Below are positions 1 to 8,754 of a stretch of 64,000 nucleotides of DNA, piece after piece. Under the pieces are notes generated by a model. That model saw nothing but the letters and a program-made list of their open reading frames with translations. It ran no database searches and had not been told where the DNA came from. Origin of the DNA: Bifidobacterium asteroides (GTDB lineage Bacteria > Actinomycetota > Actinomycetes > Actinomycetales > Bifidobacteriaceae); the NCBI RefSeq assembly GCF_030758775.1, contig NZ_CP132384.1:1364001-1428000 (forward strand), in the 5' to 3' direction. The translations under genes and the position numbers were made by a program. Numbering within the stretch: position 1 is the stretch's first letter; each line of letters opens with the position of its first letter.

Positions 1-1
1 C

Positions 2-2461
2 CAGTCGACCATCACCCCCGAGGACACCGATTCCGCCGACCCTGTGCAGGAAGACCAGGTCGTCATTCGGGATACCCCACCCCAGCGGGTTCATGATGCC
101 GAAGACCTGCTTCGAGCCCTGGCAGCACTGATCCTGGGAATCCTGGTCACTCTGGCAGCTGTCTATCTGAAGGGCATAGCCGCCGGGGTCGAGTCGGACA
201 TGCGCCAGGCCGGCAATGCCATGGACTGGCTCATGGACGTGCCCACGGCCTTCCTTCAGCAAGCAGTGACCGTGACCGTGGTCCTGGCGGTGCTTGTCCA
301 TCTGCTGGTCAACAGGGAATGGATCCAGGCCATCACTGCCCCCTTGGCCATGTTCCTGGGCTTCGGGCTGGTCATGCTGACCTCCAACCTGATCCTGAAG
401 GCGGGCAACCCGACCCTGATCGCCTCATTCAGCTCCCAGAACGCCATAGGGTCTCCCGTCCTGCTGCCTGACTTCTATGCCGGTCTGGCTGCCTTCCTGA
501 GTGCAGCAGGACCCCGTCGCCTGCGCAGCTCGGTCAAGTGGGGATGGAACGCTCTATACGTCGTGGCCATCATCATGGTCGCCATATCCTCCAATTCGGC
601 CAGCGGGGTTCTGGTCTCGCTGATCCTTGGCCGAATCATGGGCATGGTCGTCCGATACCTGGCGGGCACGCAGAACAAGGGCGCTTGGGGGCAGGGCGTG
701 GTGCAGGCCATAGCCTCCATCGGCATCCATGCCGCCAGCCTGGAGCGTCAGGATCCCAGTCTAGACAACGATGGCCAGCCCCTGCCCGCCCTCGACGACG
801 ATCTTATCGAAGCCTCCCGCATCTACAGGGCCCGTGACAGGGATGGCCGCACCTACACGGTTTCGGTCATGGACGGCCAGCTGCACACCATGGGCTATCT
901 GATGCAGCTCTGGCAGTGGATCAAACTGTCCGGAGTCTCCATGCGCCGGGACCGGTCGGTCAGAAACTCCATGCAACACCATATGGCCATGCTGACTGAA
1001 TTGCGGGACCTGGGACTGACCGCCCTGCACCCCTATGGTCTGGCGGAGAGCGCCGAATCCTCAATTCTGGTCCTTGAGGATGATATCCATCTTGGGCCCT
1101 TGGAACCTGAGAACCTGGACGCCGACAGGGCCAAGCAGCTGATGGACTACCTTCGCCGGGCCAACGAGCGCGGCTTCACACACCGCCGCATCCGCCCAGA
1201 GACTCTGGCCGTGGATCAGTCAGGCTCCGCGGTCATCGCCGGCTGGGAGAACGGCGACAGCGCCAGCTCCCAGGCCAACATCGCCCTGGACCGGGTCCAG
1301 CTTCTCGCCCTGATCGCCGCGATGATCGGCGTGGACCAAGCCATCACGGCCGCCCGCGCCTCCTGGGGGGTCAAGACCCTGGCGGGGCTATCGCCATTCT
1401 GCCAGATGGTGGCCATTCCCTCGCAGACCCAGGCCTTGCCTGGCTGGGATCGACAGATTCTGACTGATCTGCGCAAACAGCTGCAGACCTTGGCTCCTCC
1501 TGAGTCGGTGGCTGAGACCAGCCAGGTAACCCTCTCACGTTTCAGTCTGCGCAGCTTCGTGGCCCTGGCCTTGCTGGTAGTAGCTGTCGCCGTCATCGTC
1601 ACCCAGTTCAATCTGCCCCAGGTCATCAGCGCCGTCCGCAATGCCAACCCTTGGATGGCTGGCCTCTCCTTCCTGCTGGGATCACTGTCCTGGGTGGGTT
1701 GCGCCATTACCCTAGGAGTCTTCATCGACCCGGCCAAGCGCGATTTCAAGGGCATTTTCCTATCCCAGGTGGCCTCCTCGTTCACCTCGGTCTCCATGCC
1801 CGCCGGGGTGGGGCCGGCCTTCGTCAACCTGCAGTTCCTGAGGCGGAACGGTTATGACAACACCATGGCCACGGCCATCATGAGCGCCGTGGTGGCCGTC
1901 CAGTTCGCGACCACCTTCTGTCTGCTGATCGGCATCGGGCTGTTCACCGGGCGCAACACCCTATCCGGGATGATCCCCACCAACACCCTGGTCATCGTCA
2001 TCGGGACAGTGGCCATCATCGCAGCCCTGATCATGGCCGTGCCTTACACACGGCGACTGGTCATGGAACGCCTGATGCCCATCGTGGCCTCTTACGCCCG
2101 CCACCTTATAGAGATTCTGACTCAGCCCAGGCAGCTGGTGGTGGCCGTGCTTGGGGCTGTGATGCAGTCAGCCGCCCTGGGCATGAGTTTCTGGGCCGCC
2201 CTGATGGCCTTCGGCTGCCGGACCAACGTTTTCGAGACTACCTTCGTCTTCCTCCTGGCCAATACGCTGGGTTCGGCTGTCCCCACACCCGGCGGCCTGG
2301 GAGCCATAGAGGCGGTGCTCTTCTCCGCCTTCCGCCTGGCAGGCGTTCCCTCGGGCGTAGCCATCTCGGCCACTCTGGTCTTCCGGGTGGCCACCTATTG
2401 GCTGCGCATCCCCTTGGGAGCCTTGGCCATGCGCTGGCTGAGCAACCATAATCGCATCTAA
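2..2461 (+). CDS. Large membrane protein with kinase-like domain and UPF0104/LPG-synthase-type membrane domain (5' end outside window)
   Basis: The frame is open back to the window edge, so the true start lies upstream; a GTG at 44 is only the first internal start. An N-terminal block of hydrophobic segments (about residues 22-225, counted from 44) is followed by a soluble part (about 240-430) and a second multi-spanning block (about 505-800) that resembles the UPF0104/YbhN family, related to the flippase part of lysyl-phosphatidylglycerol synthases. The soluble part looks like a protein-kinase fold but reads HRRIRPETLAVD at about 380-391, where an active kinase has HRD, and AGWE where DFG is expected, so it is probably catalytically dead. 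The substrate is unknown; lipid or lipid-linked sugar transport is an inference from the family. Confidence 0.75.
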   Translation, partial: QSTITPEDTDSADPVQEDQVVIRDTPPQRVHDAEDLLRALAALILGILVTLAAVYLKGIAAGVESDMRQAGNAMDWLMDVPTAFLQQAVTVTVVLAVLVHLLVNREWIQAITAPLAMFLGFGLVMLTSNLILKAGNPTLIASFSSQNAIGSPVLLPDFYAGLAAFLSAAGPRRLRSSVKWGWNALYVVAIIMVAISSNSASGVLVSLILGRIMGMVVRYLAGTQNKGAWGQGVVQAIASIGIHAASLERQDPSLDNDGQPLPALDDDLIEASRIYRARDRDGRTYTVSVMDGQLHTMGYLMQLWQWIKLSGVSMRRDRSVRNSMQHHMAMLTELRDLGLTALHPYGLAESAESSILVLEDDIHLGPLEPENLDADRAKQLMDYLRRANERGFTHRRIRPETLAVDQSGSAVIAGWENGDSASSQANIALDRVQLLALIAAMIGVDQAITAARASWGVKTLAGLSPFCQMVAIPSQTQALPGWDRQILTDLRKQLQTLAPPESVAETSQVTLSRFSLRSFVALALLVVAVAVIVTQFNLPQVISAVRNANPWMAGLSFLLGSLSWVGCAITLGVFIDPAKRDFKGIFLSQVASSFTSVSMPAGVGPAFVNLQFLRRNGYDNTMATAIMSAVVAVQFATTFCLLIGIGLFTGRNTLSGMIPTNTLVIVIGTVAIIAALIMAVPYTRRLVMERLMPIVASYARHLIEILTQPRQLVVAVLGAVMQSAALGMSFWAALMAFGCRTNVFETTFVFLLANTLGSAVPTPGGLGAIEAVLFSAFRLAGVPSGVAISATLVFRVATYWLRIPLGALAMRWLSNHNRI

Positions 2462-2630
2462 AGAGCCCCTCGGACACTTTCATTCCCAAGGGCCTCAAAA
2501 ATCGCTTGATGAAATGTCGGAAACCCCCGGAAAATGCGGTGTTTGGGCCTAATCTGCGGTAATATCAGTCATTGACCGTTGGGCTTTCCCCAAATCAAGC
2601 AATGGGAGGCCCCCGAAAGAAGGATGTTCT

Positions 2631-2919
2631 ATGGCATACAACAAGTCGGATCTCGTTTCGAAGATTGCGCAGAAGTCCAACCTGACCAAGGCTCAGGCGG
2701 AAGCTGCTGTCAACGCCGTTCCAGGATGTCTTCGTCGAGGCCATGAAGTCCGGCGAGGGTCTGAAGCTGACCGGTCTGTTCTCAGCTGAGCGCGTCAAGC
2801 GCGCCGCCCGCACCGGCCGCAACCCCCGCACCGGTGAGACCATCAAGATTCCGGCCAGCTATGGCGTGCGTATCTCTGCCGGCTCGCTGCTGAAGAAGGC
2901 CGTCACCAACAAAAAGTGA
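2631..2919 (+). pseudogene. hup: HU family DNA-binding protein, interrupted by a 1-base frameshift
   Basis: The gene starts MAYNKSDLVSKIAQKSNLTK and ends in the HU tail (GVRISAGSLLKKAVTNKK), but the halves are in different frames. The shift falls at 2718: GCC-G-TTC-CAG should read GCC-TTC-CAG, restoring NAFQDVFVEAMKSGEGLK. Removing one base gives about 95 residues, the normal HU length. HU is an abundant nucleoid protein that bends DNA and is usually the only HU copy in bifidobacteria. The site is not in a long homopolymer. Either the base is a sequence error or the strain really lacks full-length HU from this locus; the former seems more likely. The start is an ATG about 10 bases after a GAAAGAAGG-like ribosome site. 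A strong hairpin follows the stop. Confidence 0.85.
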
Positions 2920-2936
2920 AACAAGCCTTTCTGCAA

Positions 2937-2978
2937 GGGCCCTGACATCCATCCACGGATGCCAGGGCCCTTCTTGTT
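2937..2978 (+). terminator. Rho-independent terminator after hup
   Basis: Arms of 14 bases (2937-2950 and 2957-2970) pair with one mismatch around a 6-base loop, then TTCTTGTT follows. It lies 17 bases after the hup stop. Confidence 0.75.
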
Positions 2979-3019
2979 GGAACAGACCTCATTGAAGTCC
3001 CGCAGCGCAAACCGGGCTT

Positions 3020-4448
3020 CTAGGCACCAGGCTCTGCGGCACTCTTCAGAAAATCCATCAGGGAGCGGTATCGGGGCGGGCCCAGATGGTCGAAGGGGTC
3101 AGGCAGGTTTACCTCGACTCGGCGGGAACCCCCTAGGACCAGCTGGCTCCAGTCGCATGACCATGTGCGTGTTCCCCGGTCTGCAGCACGAACGAAGTCG
3201 CCACGCAAACGAGCCCGGGTATCCTGCGGGGGCTGATCCATGGCGCGCTGCACCTCGGAATCGTCGACCGGCGAGCGCATGAGTCCATGACTGATCAGGC
3301 CAGGGAAGGCACCTTCCCGCGCTCAGATCGTGATAGTCCAGGTCCAGGGCCTCGTCCAGATCACGTCCGGCGCCTCGTCGACTCAGCCCTTGGAGCAGCC
3401 GCAACTTGGCAGCCCAATCCACCCAGTCAGCCAGATCCTGCCAACGCCCCGCGTCCAGCGCATCCAAGGCCGCTCTCCAAAGTCGCAGGGCACGCAGAGC
3501 CTGAGGCCGGTCGATGCCTATATCCTCCTGCTGGTCCACCAAGGCCTTACAGGCCGACCAATAGGCCTCTTGCAGACCCAGAGCGCTGATGCTGCCGGTC
3601 TTCGTGGAAGCCTGCAGCTCGAGGGTTACCCGGCCGGTCCGATCCCGGCTGACGGCTCGGACCGCTGCACCGGGATCAGCCAAGGCCCAGTCGGCCAGCT
3701 CTGGCCGGCGGCCCCGGCAGCAGGCCTGCTCGATCAAGTTCAGGACCAGGTGGGTGCTGGCCATCTTGAACCAGGTGGCCAGCGGCGACCGGTTGGTATC
3801 ACCCACGATCACATGCAGACGCCGCCATCGTTCGGGATCAGCCAGAGGCTCGTCACGGGTGTTGACCATAGGACGGGCACGGGTTGTGGCCGAGGAGACC
3901 CCTTCGTCCAGAAAATCGGCCCGCTGGCTGAGCTGGAACCCGTCTGGGCTCAGACGACCCGCCCCGGTGATCAGCTGTCGGGTGACCAGAAAGGGGACCA
4001 GGCAGGCTCCGATCATGTCCAGGGGGACTCGCCGGTCCAGCAAATAGTTCTCATGGCAGCCGAAGGCATGGCCTTGGGCATCCACATTGTTGGCAAAGAG
4101 GTGAACCTTCACCGGCCTGCCCAGGTCCTCCGCCAGGCCTTTCCCGGCGCGCTCCGCAAGGTCGGTCACGGTCCGCTCACCGGCCAGCACCTGGGTCAGG
4201 GCCGTCAGCGGATCGCGGGCCTCCGCCGTGGCATACTCCGGGTGGGAGCCCACGTCCAGGTAGAGTCGGGCGCCATTGGGCAGATAGATGTTGGTTGACC
4301 CGTGCTTCTCAATCAGAGGGCGGAACATGGCCATGGCAACCCGGCCGGCAGCGTAGGGTCCACTGGCGCCGGTCAGGCTCAGTCCGTATTCGGTCTCGAT
4401 GCCGAATATCCTGCGAAAGTCCGATTCAGCCCCCTGCCCGTCCGCCAT
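3020..4448 (-). pseudogene. pafA: Pup-protein ligase PafA, C-terminus displaced by a 1-base frameshift
   Basis: PafA joins the C-terminal glutamate of deamidated Pup to lysines of target proteins using ATP. The N-terminal IFGIETEYG (E18 corresponds to the conserved catalytic glutamate) and NGARLYLD with D65 fit the PafA/Dop glutamine-synthetase-like fold. From about 3320 downward the frame is lost: reading CTG-AGC-(G)-CGG-GAA-GGT with one base removed restores SREGAFPGLISHGLMRSP and the family tail QPPQDTRARLRGDFVR, ending at a TAG at 3020. Uncorrected, translation runs on in another frame to 3099 with a nonsense tail. pafA starts 3 bases after the pup stop (TGA-TCC-ATG), so the two are translationally coupled. 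The extra base may be a sequence error, because Pup, Dop and ARC are all intact. Confidence 0.85.
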
Positions 4449-4451
4449 GGA

Positions 4452-4655
4452 TCACTGGCCGCCCTTCTGGACAAAGCCCTGCACATACTCCTTGGCGTTG
4501 GTCTCCAGGGTGGTCTCGATGTCATCAAGGACCGCATCCAGGTCGGACTCAGCCGTCTGACCCTGTTTACGCGCCCCGGTCTGCGGCAGATTCTCTTCCT
4601 GCTCCTGCTGCTGCCCGGCTGCCACATGCCGTCCCTGCTGGGATGCCTCAGCCAT
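4452..4655 (-). CDS. pup: Prokaryotic ubiquitin-like protein Pup
   Basis: The protein is 67 residues, hydrophilic, rich in Gln and Glu, with a predicted helical C-terminal half ([20 protein letters not shown]) and the diagnostic end GFVQKGGQ. Because it ends in Gln rather than Glu, Dop must first deamidate it to allow ligation by PafA. The AAAGGAGGG ribosome site sits a few bases before the ATG. It lies between the inositol-monophosphatase-like gene and pafA on the same strand. In mycobacteria the proteasome genes prcB and prcA stand between pup and pafA; here the spacing is 3 bases and no such genes are present. Confidence 0.96.
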   Translation of the reverse strand: MAEASQQGRHVAAGQQQEQEENLPQTGARKQGQTAESDLDAVLDDIETTLETNAKEYVQGFVQKGGQ

Positions 4656-4679
4656 GGTCGCCCTCCTTTCCGGCGCGGA

Positions 4680-5516
4680 TCAGCGCCCGCTCAGATACGT
4701 GTTCAAATCCTCGGCGATAAGCCCGTTGGTGGCCACCACGTCGTTGCTGCCCTCCCAGCGCACGTGCCCGCCGTCCCAGCGCCAGAGGGTACCCTTGGCC
4801 TCCCGGACCACGACAGCCGCCGCAGAGACCGCAGGGATGTCCCAGGAGTGCAGGGCCGGTTCGAAGTAGGCATCGTAGCTGCCGTCCGCCACCCGGCACA
4901 GATCCAGCGAGACCGGACCCACGCGCTTGATGTCAGCAGGCTTGCCGGCCATGCGCGAGACGATCTGCAGGACCTTTTCGGACTCGTTGGGGAAGTAGGA
5001 CATGCCGAAGCTGATCACTGACCCGTTCAGGGTGGTCATCGTGGAAGGAATGATCTTCTCCCGCTTGTCGCCCACAATGGTCCGTCGGATCCTGATGGCG
5101 CCCTGGCCCTTGGCGGCCAGATAGGTCAGGCCCAGGACCGGCGCGTGCACGATGCCCAGGACCGGTGAAGCGTGCCCCTTCTCGTCCACGGCGAAGAGGG
5201 AGATGGTCAGCGTCCATTCGGCCATGTTGCGCACATAGTTGACCGGACCGTCGATGTGGCCCAGGCACCAGTAACGGCCGCCTGGACGGCGATTGCCGGC
5301 CTCCTCCTCCCAGAAGCCGTCCATAGGATCCAGGGCAGCGATCTTGGTCCGGCAGTAACGGATCAGGCGCGTGTCAATGCCCGGCGAGAACTGGGTGCCC
5401 TGGCCGATGGCCGAGGTGGAGCGGGGGTCGTGGGGGTTGATCTGGTCCTGGAGGGCATGACGGCCAGCCTCCACAGCAATAGTGGCGGCCTGCATGGCCA
5501 AATCGCGCAATTCCAT
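4680..5516 (-). CDS. Inositol monophosphatase family protein with altered metal-site motif
   Basis: The fold is recognisable from the EEEAG acidic motif, an IDG motif and HSWDIPA near the C-terminus, matching metal-binding motifs of inositol monophosphatase/histidinol phosphatase enzymes. The central motif is unusual: the family has DPIDGT, while this protein reads GHIDGPVNY, so the first Asp ligand and the Thr are missing. Activity is therefore uncertain; members in actinobacteria may act on histidinol phosphate or sugar phosphates. An upstream in-frame ATG at 5534 is possible, but MELRDLAM at 5516 is preceded by an AGAGAAG stretch and matches the usual family start better. It sits inside the pupylation run, between dop and pup, so it is probably co-transcribed with them. 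No link to pupylation is shown by the sequence. Confidence 0.8.
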   Translation of the reverse strand: MELRDLAMQAATIAVEAGRHALQDQINPHDPRSTSAIGQGTQFSPGIDTRLIRYCRTKIAALDPMDGFWEEEAGNRRPGGRYWCLGHIDGPVNYVRNMAEWTLTISLFAVDEKGHASPVLGIVHAPVLGLTYLAAKGQGAIRIRRTIVGDKREKIIPSTMTTLNGSVISFGMSYFPNESEKVLQIVSRMAGKPADIKRVGPVSLDLCRVADGSYDAYFEPALHSWDIPAVSAAAVVVREAKGTLWRWDGGHVRWEGSNDVVATNGLIAEDLNTYLSGR

Positions 5517-5606
5517 ACTTCTCTTCTCTTTCAAACGGGTGGTCGAGACATTGCCGACCGTGATCCACCGGTGGTCGTCCGGTCGGATATCGGACTGTTT
5601 TCTGCG

Positions 5607-7115
5607 CTACCTGCAGTATATGTCGCGGTCATCCCGGCAGGAAGACCTTGTATGACCCAGCGGATCGGACAGATCCACGATCCTGGTTTGAGGCTCCCCC
5701 TCCGGTCCCTGCCCCTCAAGAATGACACGACTCCAGGAGACGGCTTTGACCGCATCAGGGCAGCGGTGCAGCAGCTGGGAACGGCACCAGGCACGAGTCT
5801 GCTCCGGCCCCTGGTCCATGGCCCTGGTGATCTGATCGGGATCAGCTAGTCGCTGGATAGATCCTTGCAGTCGCCATGGCAGGTCACGGCCGGGGTCCAC
5901 CCGTGCCCAGGCCAGATCCAGCGCCGCCAGACGGGGATCCGACCAGTCGGGCATGGCACGGCGGCGGCGCAGTCGCTCCAAGAGCTGCCACTTGAGCAGC
6001 CATTCCAACCTGCCTGCCTGATCGTGCATGGCCAGACGAGCCTCCTCGTCGCCAGAACGCACGGCAGCCAGATCCGCGAGCACCTGGTCCCAGAGGTTCA
6101 GAACCCGGTCGTCGGCACAACCTGGCCGGTCGATACCCCTTCTGGCCTGGCGGGCCGCATCCAGCAATGCCTTTTGGATGGTCAGCGCATCGGCGAACCC
6201 CCCGTTTGCCAAGGCCAGCGGCTTGGTCAGAGCGACATCACGGGAAACCGTGTGCAGGGCTGACACCGGGTCATCCAGCGTCCAGCGATCCAGCAGTTCA
6301 TCGACCTGACTGGTCGAATCATCCTCGGACTCCAAAAGCCCGAGCAGCAGATCGGTGGTCCCCAGCTTGAGAACCAGGGGCGCATCCAGCCGGTTGGCAT
6401 CACCCACGATCACGTGGAGGCGGCGGCTGCCCGGCCCAGCATGGGACTCGTCCCGGGTATTGATGATCGGCCGCCCGAAGGTGGTCTGCAGTCCAATCCG
6501 GCTGGTCAGATAGTCGGCGCGCTGGCTGAGCTGGAAGCCGGCCTCCTCGCTCCTGGGCCCCAGGCCCACTCTGCCCGAGCCGGTGTAGATCTGGCGGGTG
6601 ACGAAATGAATGGTCATCAGGGCCGCCACCCTGGCGAAGGGCACCGCCCTGTCCATCAGATAGTTCTCATGGGATCCCCAGGCGGCGCCCTTGCCGTCCA
6701 CGTTGTTCTTGTAGAGAGCCAGACCTCCAGCCTTTTCCGCGGCCTGGGCCATCATCCGGTCACCCGCACGATCCTGCACCAGCGCATCGAAGGCATCCAC
6801 CGTTTCCGCCGAAGCATACTCGGGGTGGGCATGATCCACGTAAATCCGAGCGCCGTTGGGAGCTGCCACATCGATCAGCCGGGCGCCGGGCGCATCAGTG
6901 AGCATGCTCGGAGCAGCAACGGAACGCGGCAGCCGACCTCCCCTGGCATCATTGACCGGATCCTCGCTCCCGTAGTCCCAGCGGATGTGCGCCAAGGCCG
7001 GCTGAGCAGCGGCCCTTACCAGACGCAGGGCCAGAGTGCGTGGATCAGCGCCGGGATCCTGGGGATCGGCAATGGCATACTCCGTCTCAGTGCCCATGAC
7101 CCGCCCGGCATTCAT
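5607..7115 (-). CDS. dop: Pup deamidase/depupylase Dop
   Basis: Dop converts the C-terminal Gln of Pup to Glu and also removes Pup from tagged proteins. The 502-residue length, GTETEY at 8-13 (E10) and NGARIYVD with D94 match the Dop active site, where the Asp is proposed to be the nucleophile; HPEYASAET, NNVDGKGAAWGSHENYL-type residues and QLSQRADYLTS follow as in the family. It differs from PafA by the longer N-terminal insertion (about 35-80). Its ATG overlaps the arc stop (ATGA, 7112-7115), showing an operon with arc upstream. A small inositol-phosphatase-like gene separates it from pup. The protein appears intact. Confidence 0.94.
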   Translation of the reverse strand: MNAGRVMGTETEYAIADPQDPGADPRTLALRLVRAAAQPALAHIRWDYGSEDPVNDARGGRLPRSVAAPSMLTDAPGARLIDVAAPNGARIYVDHAHPEYASAETVDAFDALVQDRAGDRMMAQAAEKAGGLALYKNNVDGKGAAWGSHENYLMDRAVPFARVAALMTIHFVTRQIYTGSGRVGLGPRSEEAGFQLSQRADYLTSRIGLQTTFGRPIINTRDESHAGPGSRRLHVIVGDANRLDAPLVLKLGTTDLLLGLLESEDDSTSQVDELLDRWTLDDPVSALHTVSRDVALTKPLALANGGFADALTIQKALLDAARQARRGIDRPGCADDRVLNLWDQVLADLAAVRSGDEEARLAMHDQAGRLEWLLKWQLLERLRRRRAMPDWSDPRLAALDLAWARVDPGRDLPWRLQGSIQRLADPDQITRAMDQGPEQTRAWCRSQLLHRCPDAVKAVSWSRVILEGQGPEGEPQTRIVDLSDPLGHTRSSCRDDRDIYCR

Positions 7116-8689
7116 GACCGCTCCCCTTGCCCGTCGACCGGGCGAACCTCCTGGACCTGCCCTGGGCGCAGTCCTGCCAGATCTGCCCAGCGGTCCGGGT
7201 CCTGGCCGCGGAGCTCCTCCAGAGTGTCCTCATACTGCCCACGGACCGCCCTGGTGCAGAGCTCGCGGTCCAGGCCCACCTGCCGGCCCTGTTCGATGGA
7301 GGCCTTGACCGCCATGGTCTTGACCCGATCAACCAGGTTATGCAGCATGGCGCCGGAGACCACAGACTCCAGGTAGAGCGGCTGCCAGCGGCCGGAGGCA
7401 TCCATGACCCTGCCCAGCAAGTGGTCATCATCCCGAGCGAAGAGTCCATCGACCAGCACCTGGATCAGCTCCTCCGGCCCGGCATCATCCTCCATGGGCA
7501 TATCGGAGCCCAGGTACTTGCCCAGAATGGCGGCCGACCTGGCCCTGTCGGGGCGATCGATGCGGATCTTGACATCGAGTCTCCCCGGGCGCAGAACCGC
7601 CGGGTCGATCATGTCGATGCGGTTGGAGGCGCCGATGACCATGACCTGGTCCAGGGACTCGACACCGTCCAGCTCGGTCAGGAACTGGGGGACAATGGTG
7701 GTCTCCACATCCGATGAGATGCCCGATCCCCGGGTGCGGAGCAGGGCATCCATCTCGTCGATGAAGACCACCACTGGTCCACCCTGGCCTGCAAGGCTGC
7801 GGGCCCGGGCGAACAGGCGGCGGATCAGCCGTTCCGACTCGCCCACGAACTTGTTGAGCACCTCGGGGCCCTTGACCGACAGGAAGACCCCGTGACCGTC
7901 GCTCTCCTGGGCCAGGGCGCGGGCCAAGGCCTTGGCGATCATGGTCTTGCCATTGCCGGGCGGACCGTAGAGCAGGACACCCTTGGGGGCCTGGAGCCCA
8001 TAACGACGCATCAGATCGGCATGCTGGAAGGGCAGCTGGACCGCATCCCGGATCCGCTCGATCTGCCTGTCCAGGCCGCCAATATCCGAGAAGTCCACGT
8101 CAGGAGTCTCCTCCAGCAGCATGTCGGACTGATCCGACTCAGGCAGAACAGCCAGGGCCAGCGAACAGCTTTCATCCATGAGCAAGGCGCTGCCCGCCTC
8201 GATGGGCTGATCCTGCAGAGAGCCTGCACGCGCAGCGACGCGAGTCTGCCCGGAGGGGTCTTCCACCAACAGGGCACCGGATTCCAAGGTCTCCCGCAGC
8301 GTGCGGACCTGCCCAGTCACCGGCTGATCGCCCACACGCACCACCACCATATCGGCGTTGAGCAGAACCTCCTGGCCGGCCCTGATCCGTTCGGCGCGGA
8401 TATTGGGCGCCAGGGGCACCACCATCCGACGCGAACCGTTCAGGATCAGCAGGCGGGCCTGCTGCACCCCCTGGCTGTCATAGGCGACGGAATCCACGCC
8501 CAAGGCCAGGGCAGCCGTCAAGGGCGGCTGAGCCAACTGGGCCAACTGGCTCTTGGCCTTGGACAGCTCTTTCGCAGCCCTGGTCAGCGCCGCAGCCAGG
8601 GCACGGTTGCGCCGATCCCCGGCCAGATCCTGGGCATTTGCATCCTCGGCCTGCTCCTTGTCGGCCTGGTCAGCATCATCAGACTGCAT
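7112..8689 (-). CDS. arc: AAA ATPase forming ring-shaped complexes (ARC, Mpa homologue)
   Basis: The 525-residue protein has an N-terminal coiled coil (about 25-55) that binds Pup in the family, two OB-type segments (about 65-185), and one AAA module with Walker A GPPGNGKT at 242-249, Walker B FIDEMD at 309-314 and the pore-loop region KGPEVLNKFVGE at about 273-284. In proteasome-containing actinobacteria Mpa ends in GQYL, whose Tyr docks in the 20S core. This protein ends PVDGQGERS without a penultimate Tyr. That suits an ARC acting as an unfoldase without a proteasome, as reported for Corynebacterium. An AGGAGGAAAGCC ribosome site precedes the ATG. fmt lies 65 bases upstream on the same strand. 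Confidence 0.94.
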   Translation of the reverse strand: MQSDDADQADKEQAEDANAQDLAGDRRNRALAAALTRAAKELSKAKSQLAQLAQPPLTAALALGVDSVAYDSQGVQQARLLILNGSRRMVVPLAPNIRAERIRAGQEVLLNADMVVVRVGDQPVTGQVRTLRETLESGALLVEDPSGQTRVAARAGSLQDQPIEAGSALLMDESCSLALAVLPESDQSDMLLEETPDVDFSDIGGLDRQIERIRDAVQLPFQHADLMRRYGLQAPKGVLLYGPPGNGKTMIAKALARALAQESDGHGVFLSVKGPEVLNKFVGESERLIRRLFARARSLAGQGGPVVVFIDEMDALLRTRGSGISSDVETTIVPQFLTELDGVESLDQVMVIGASNRIDMIDPAVLRPGRLDVKIRIDRPDRARSAAILGKYLGSDMPMEDDAGPEELIQVLVDGLFARDDDHLLGRVMDASGRWQPLYLESVVSGAMLHNLVDRVKTMAVKASIEQGRQVGLDRELCTRAVRGQYEDTLEELRGQDPDRWADLAGLRPGQVQEVRPVDGQGERS

Positions 8690-8754
8690 GGCTTTCCTCC
8701 TTCATTCGCCCCTGGAATCCCCGCATGGCCTGGACAGCCAGCCGGTGGAAGAAT

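Noticed and set aside
3330-4298. Long plus-strand frame opposite pafA
   Set aside because: It is a GC-rich shadow of the pafA coding strand with no domain.
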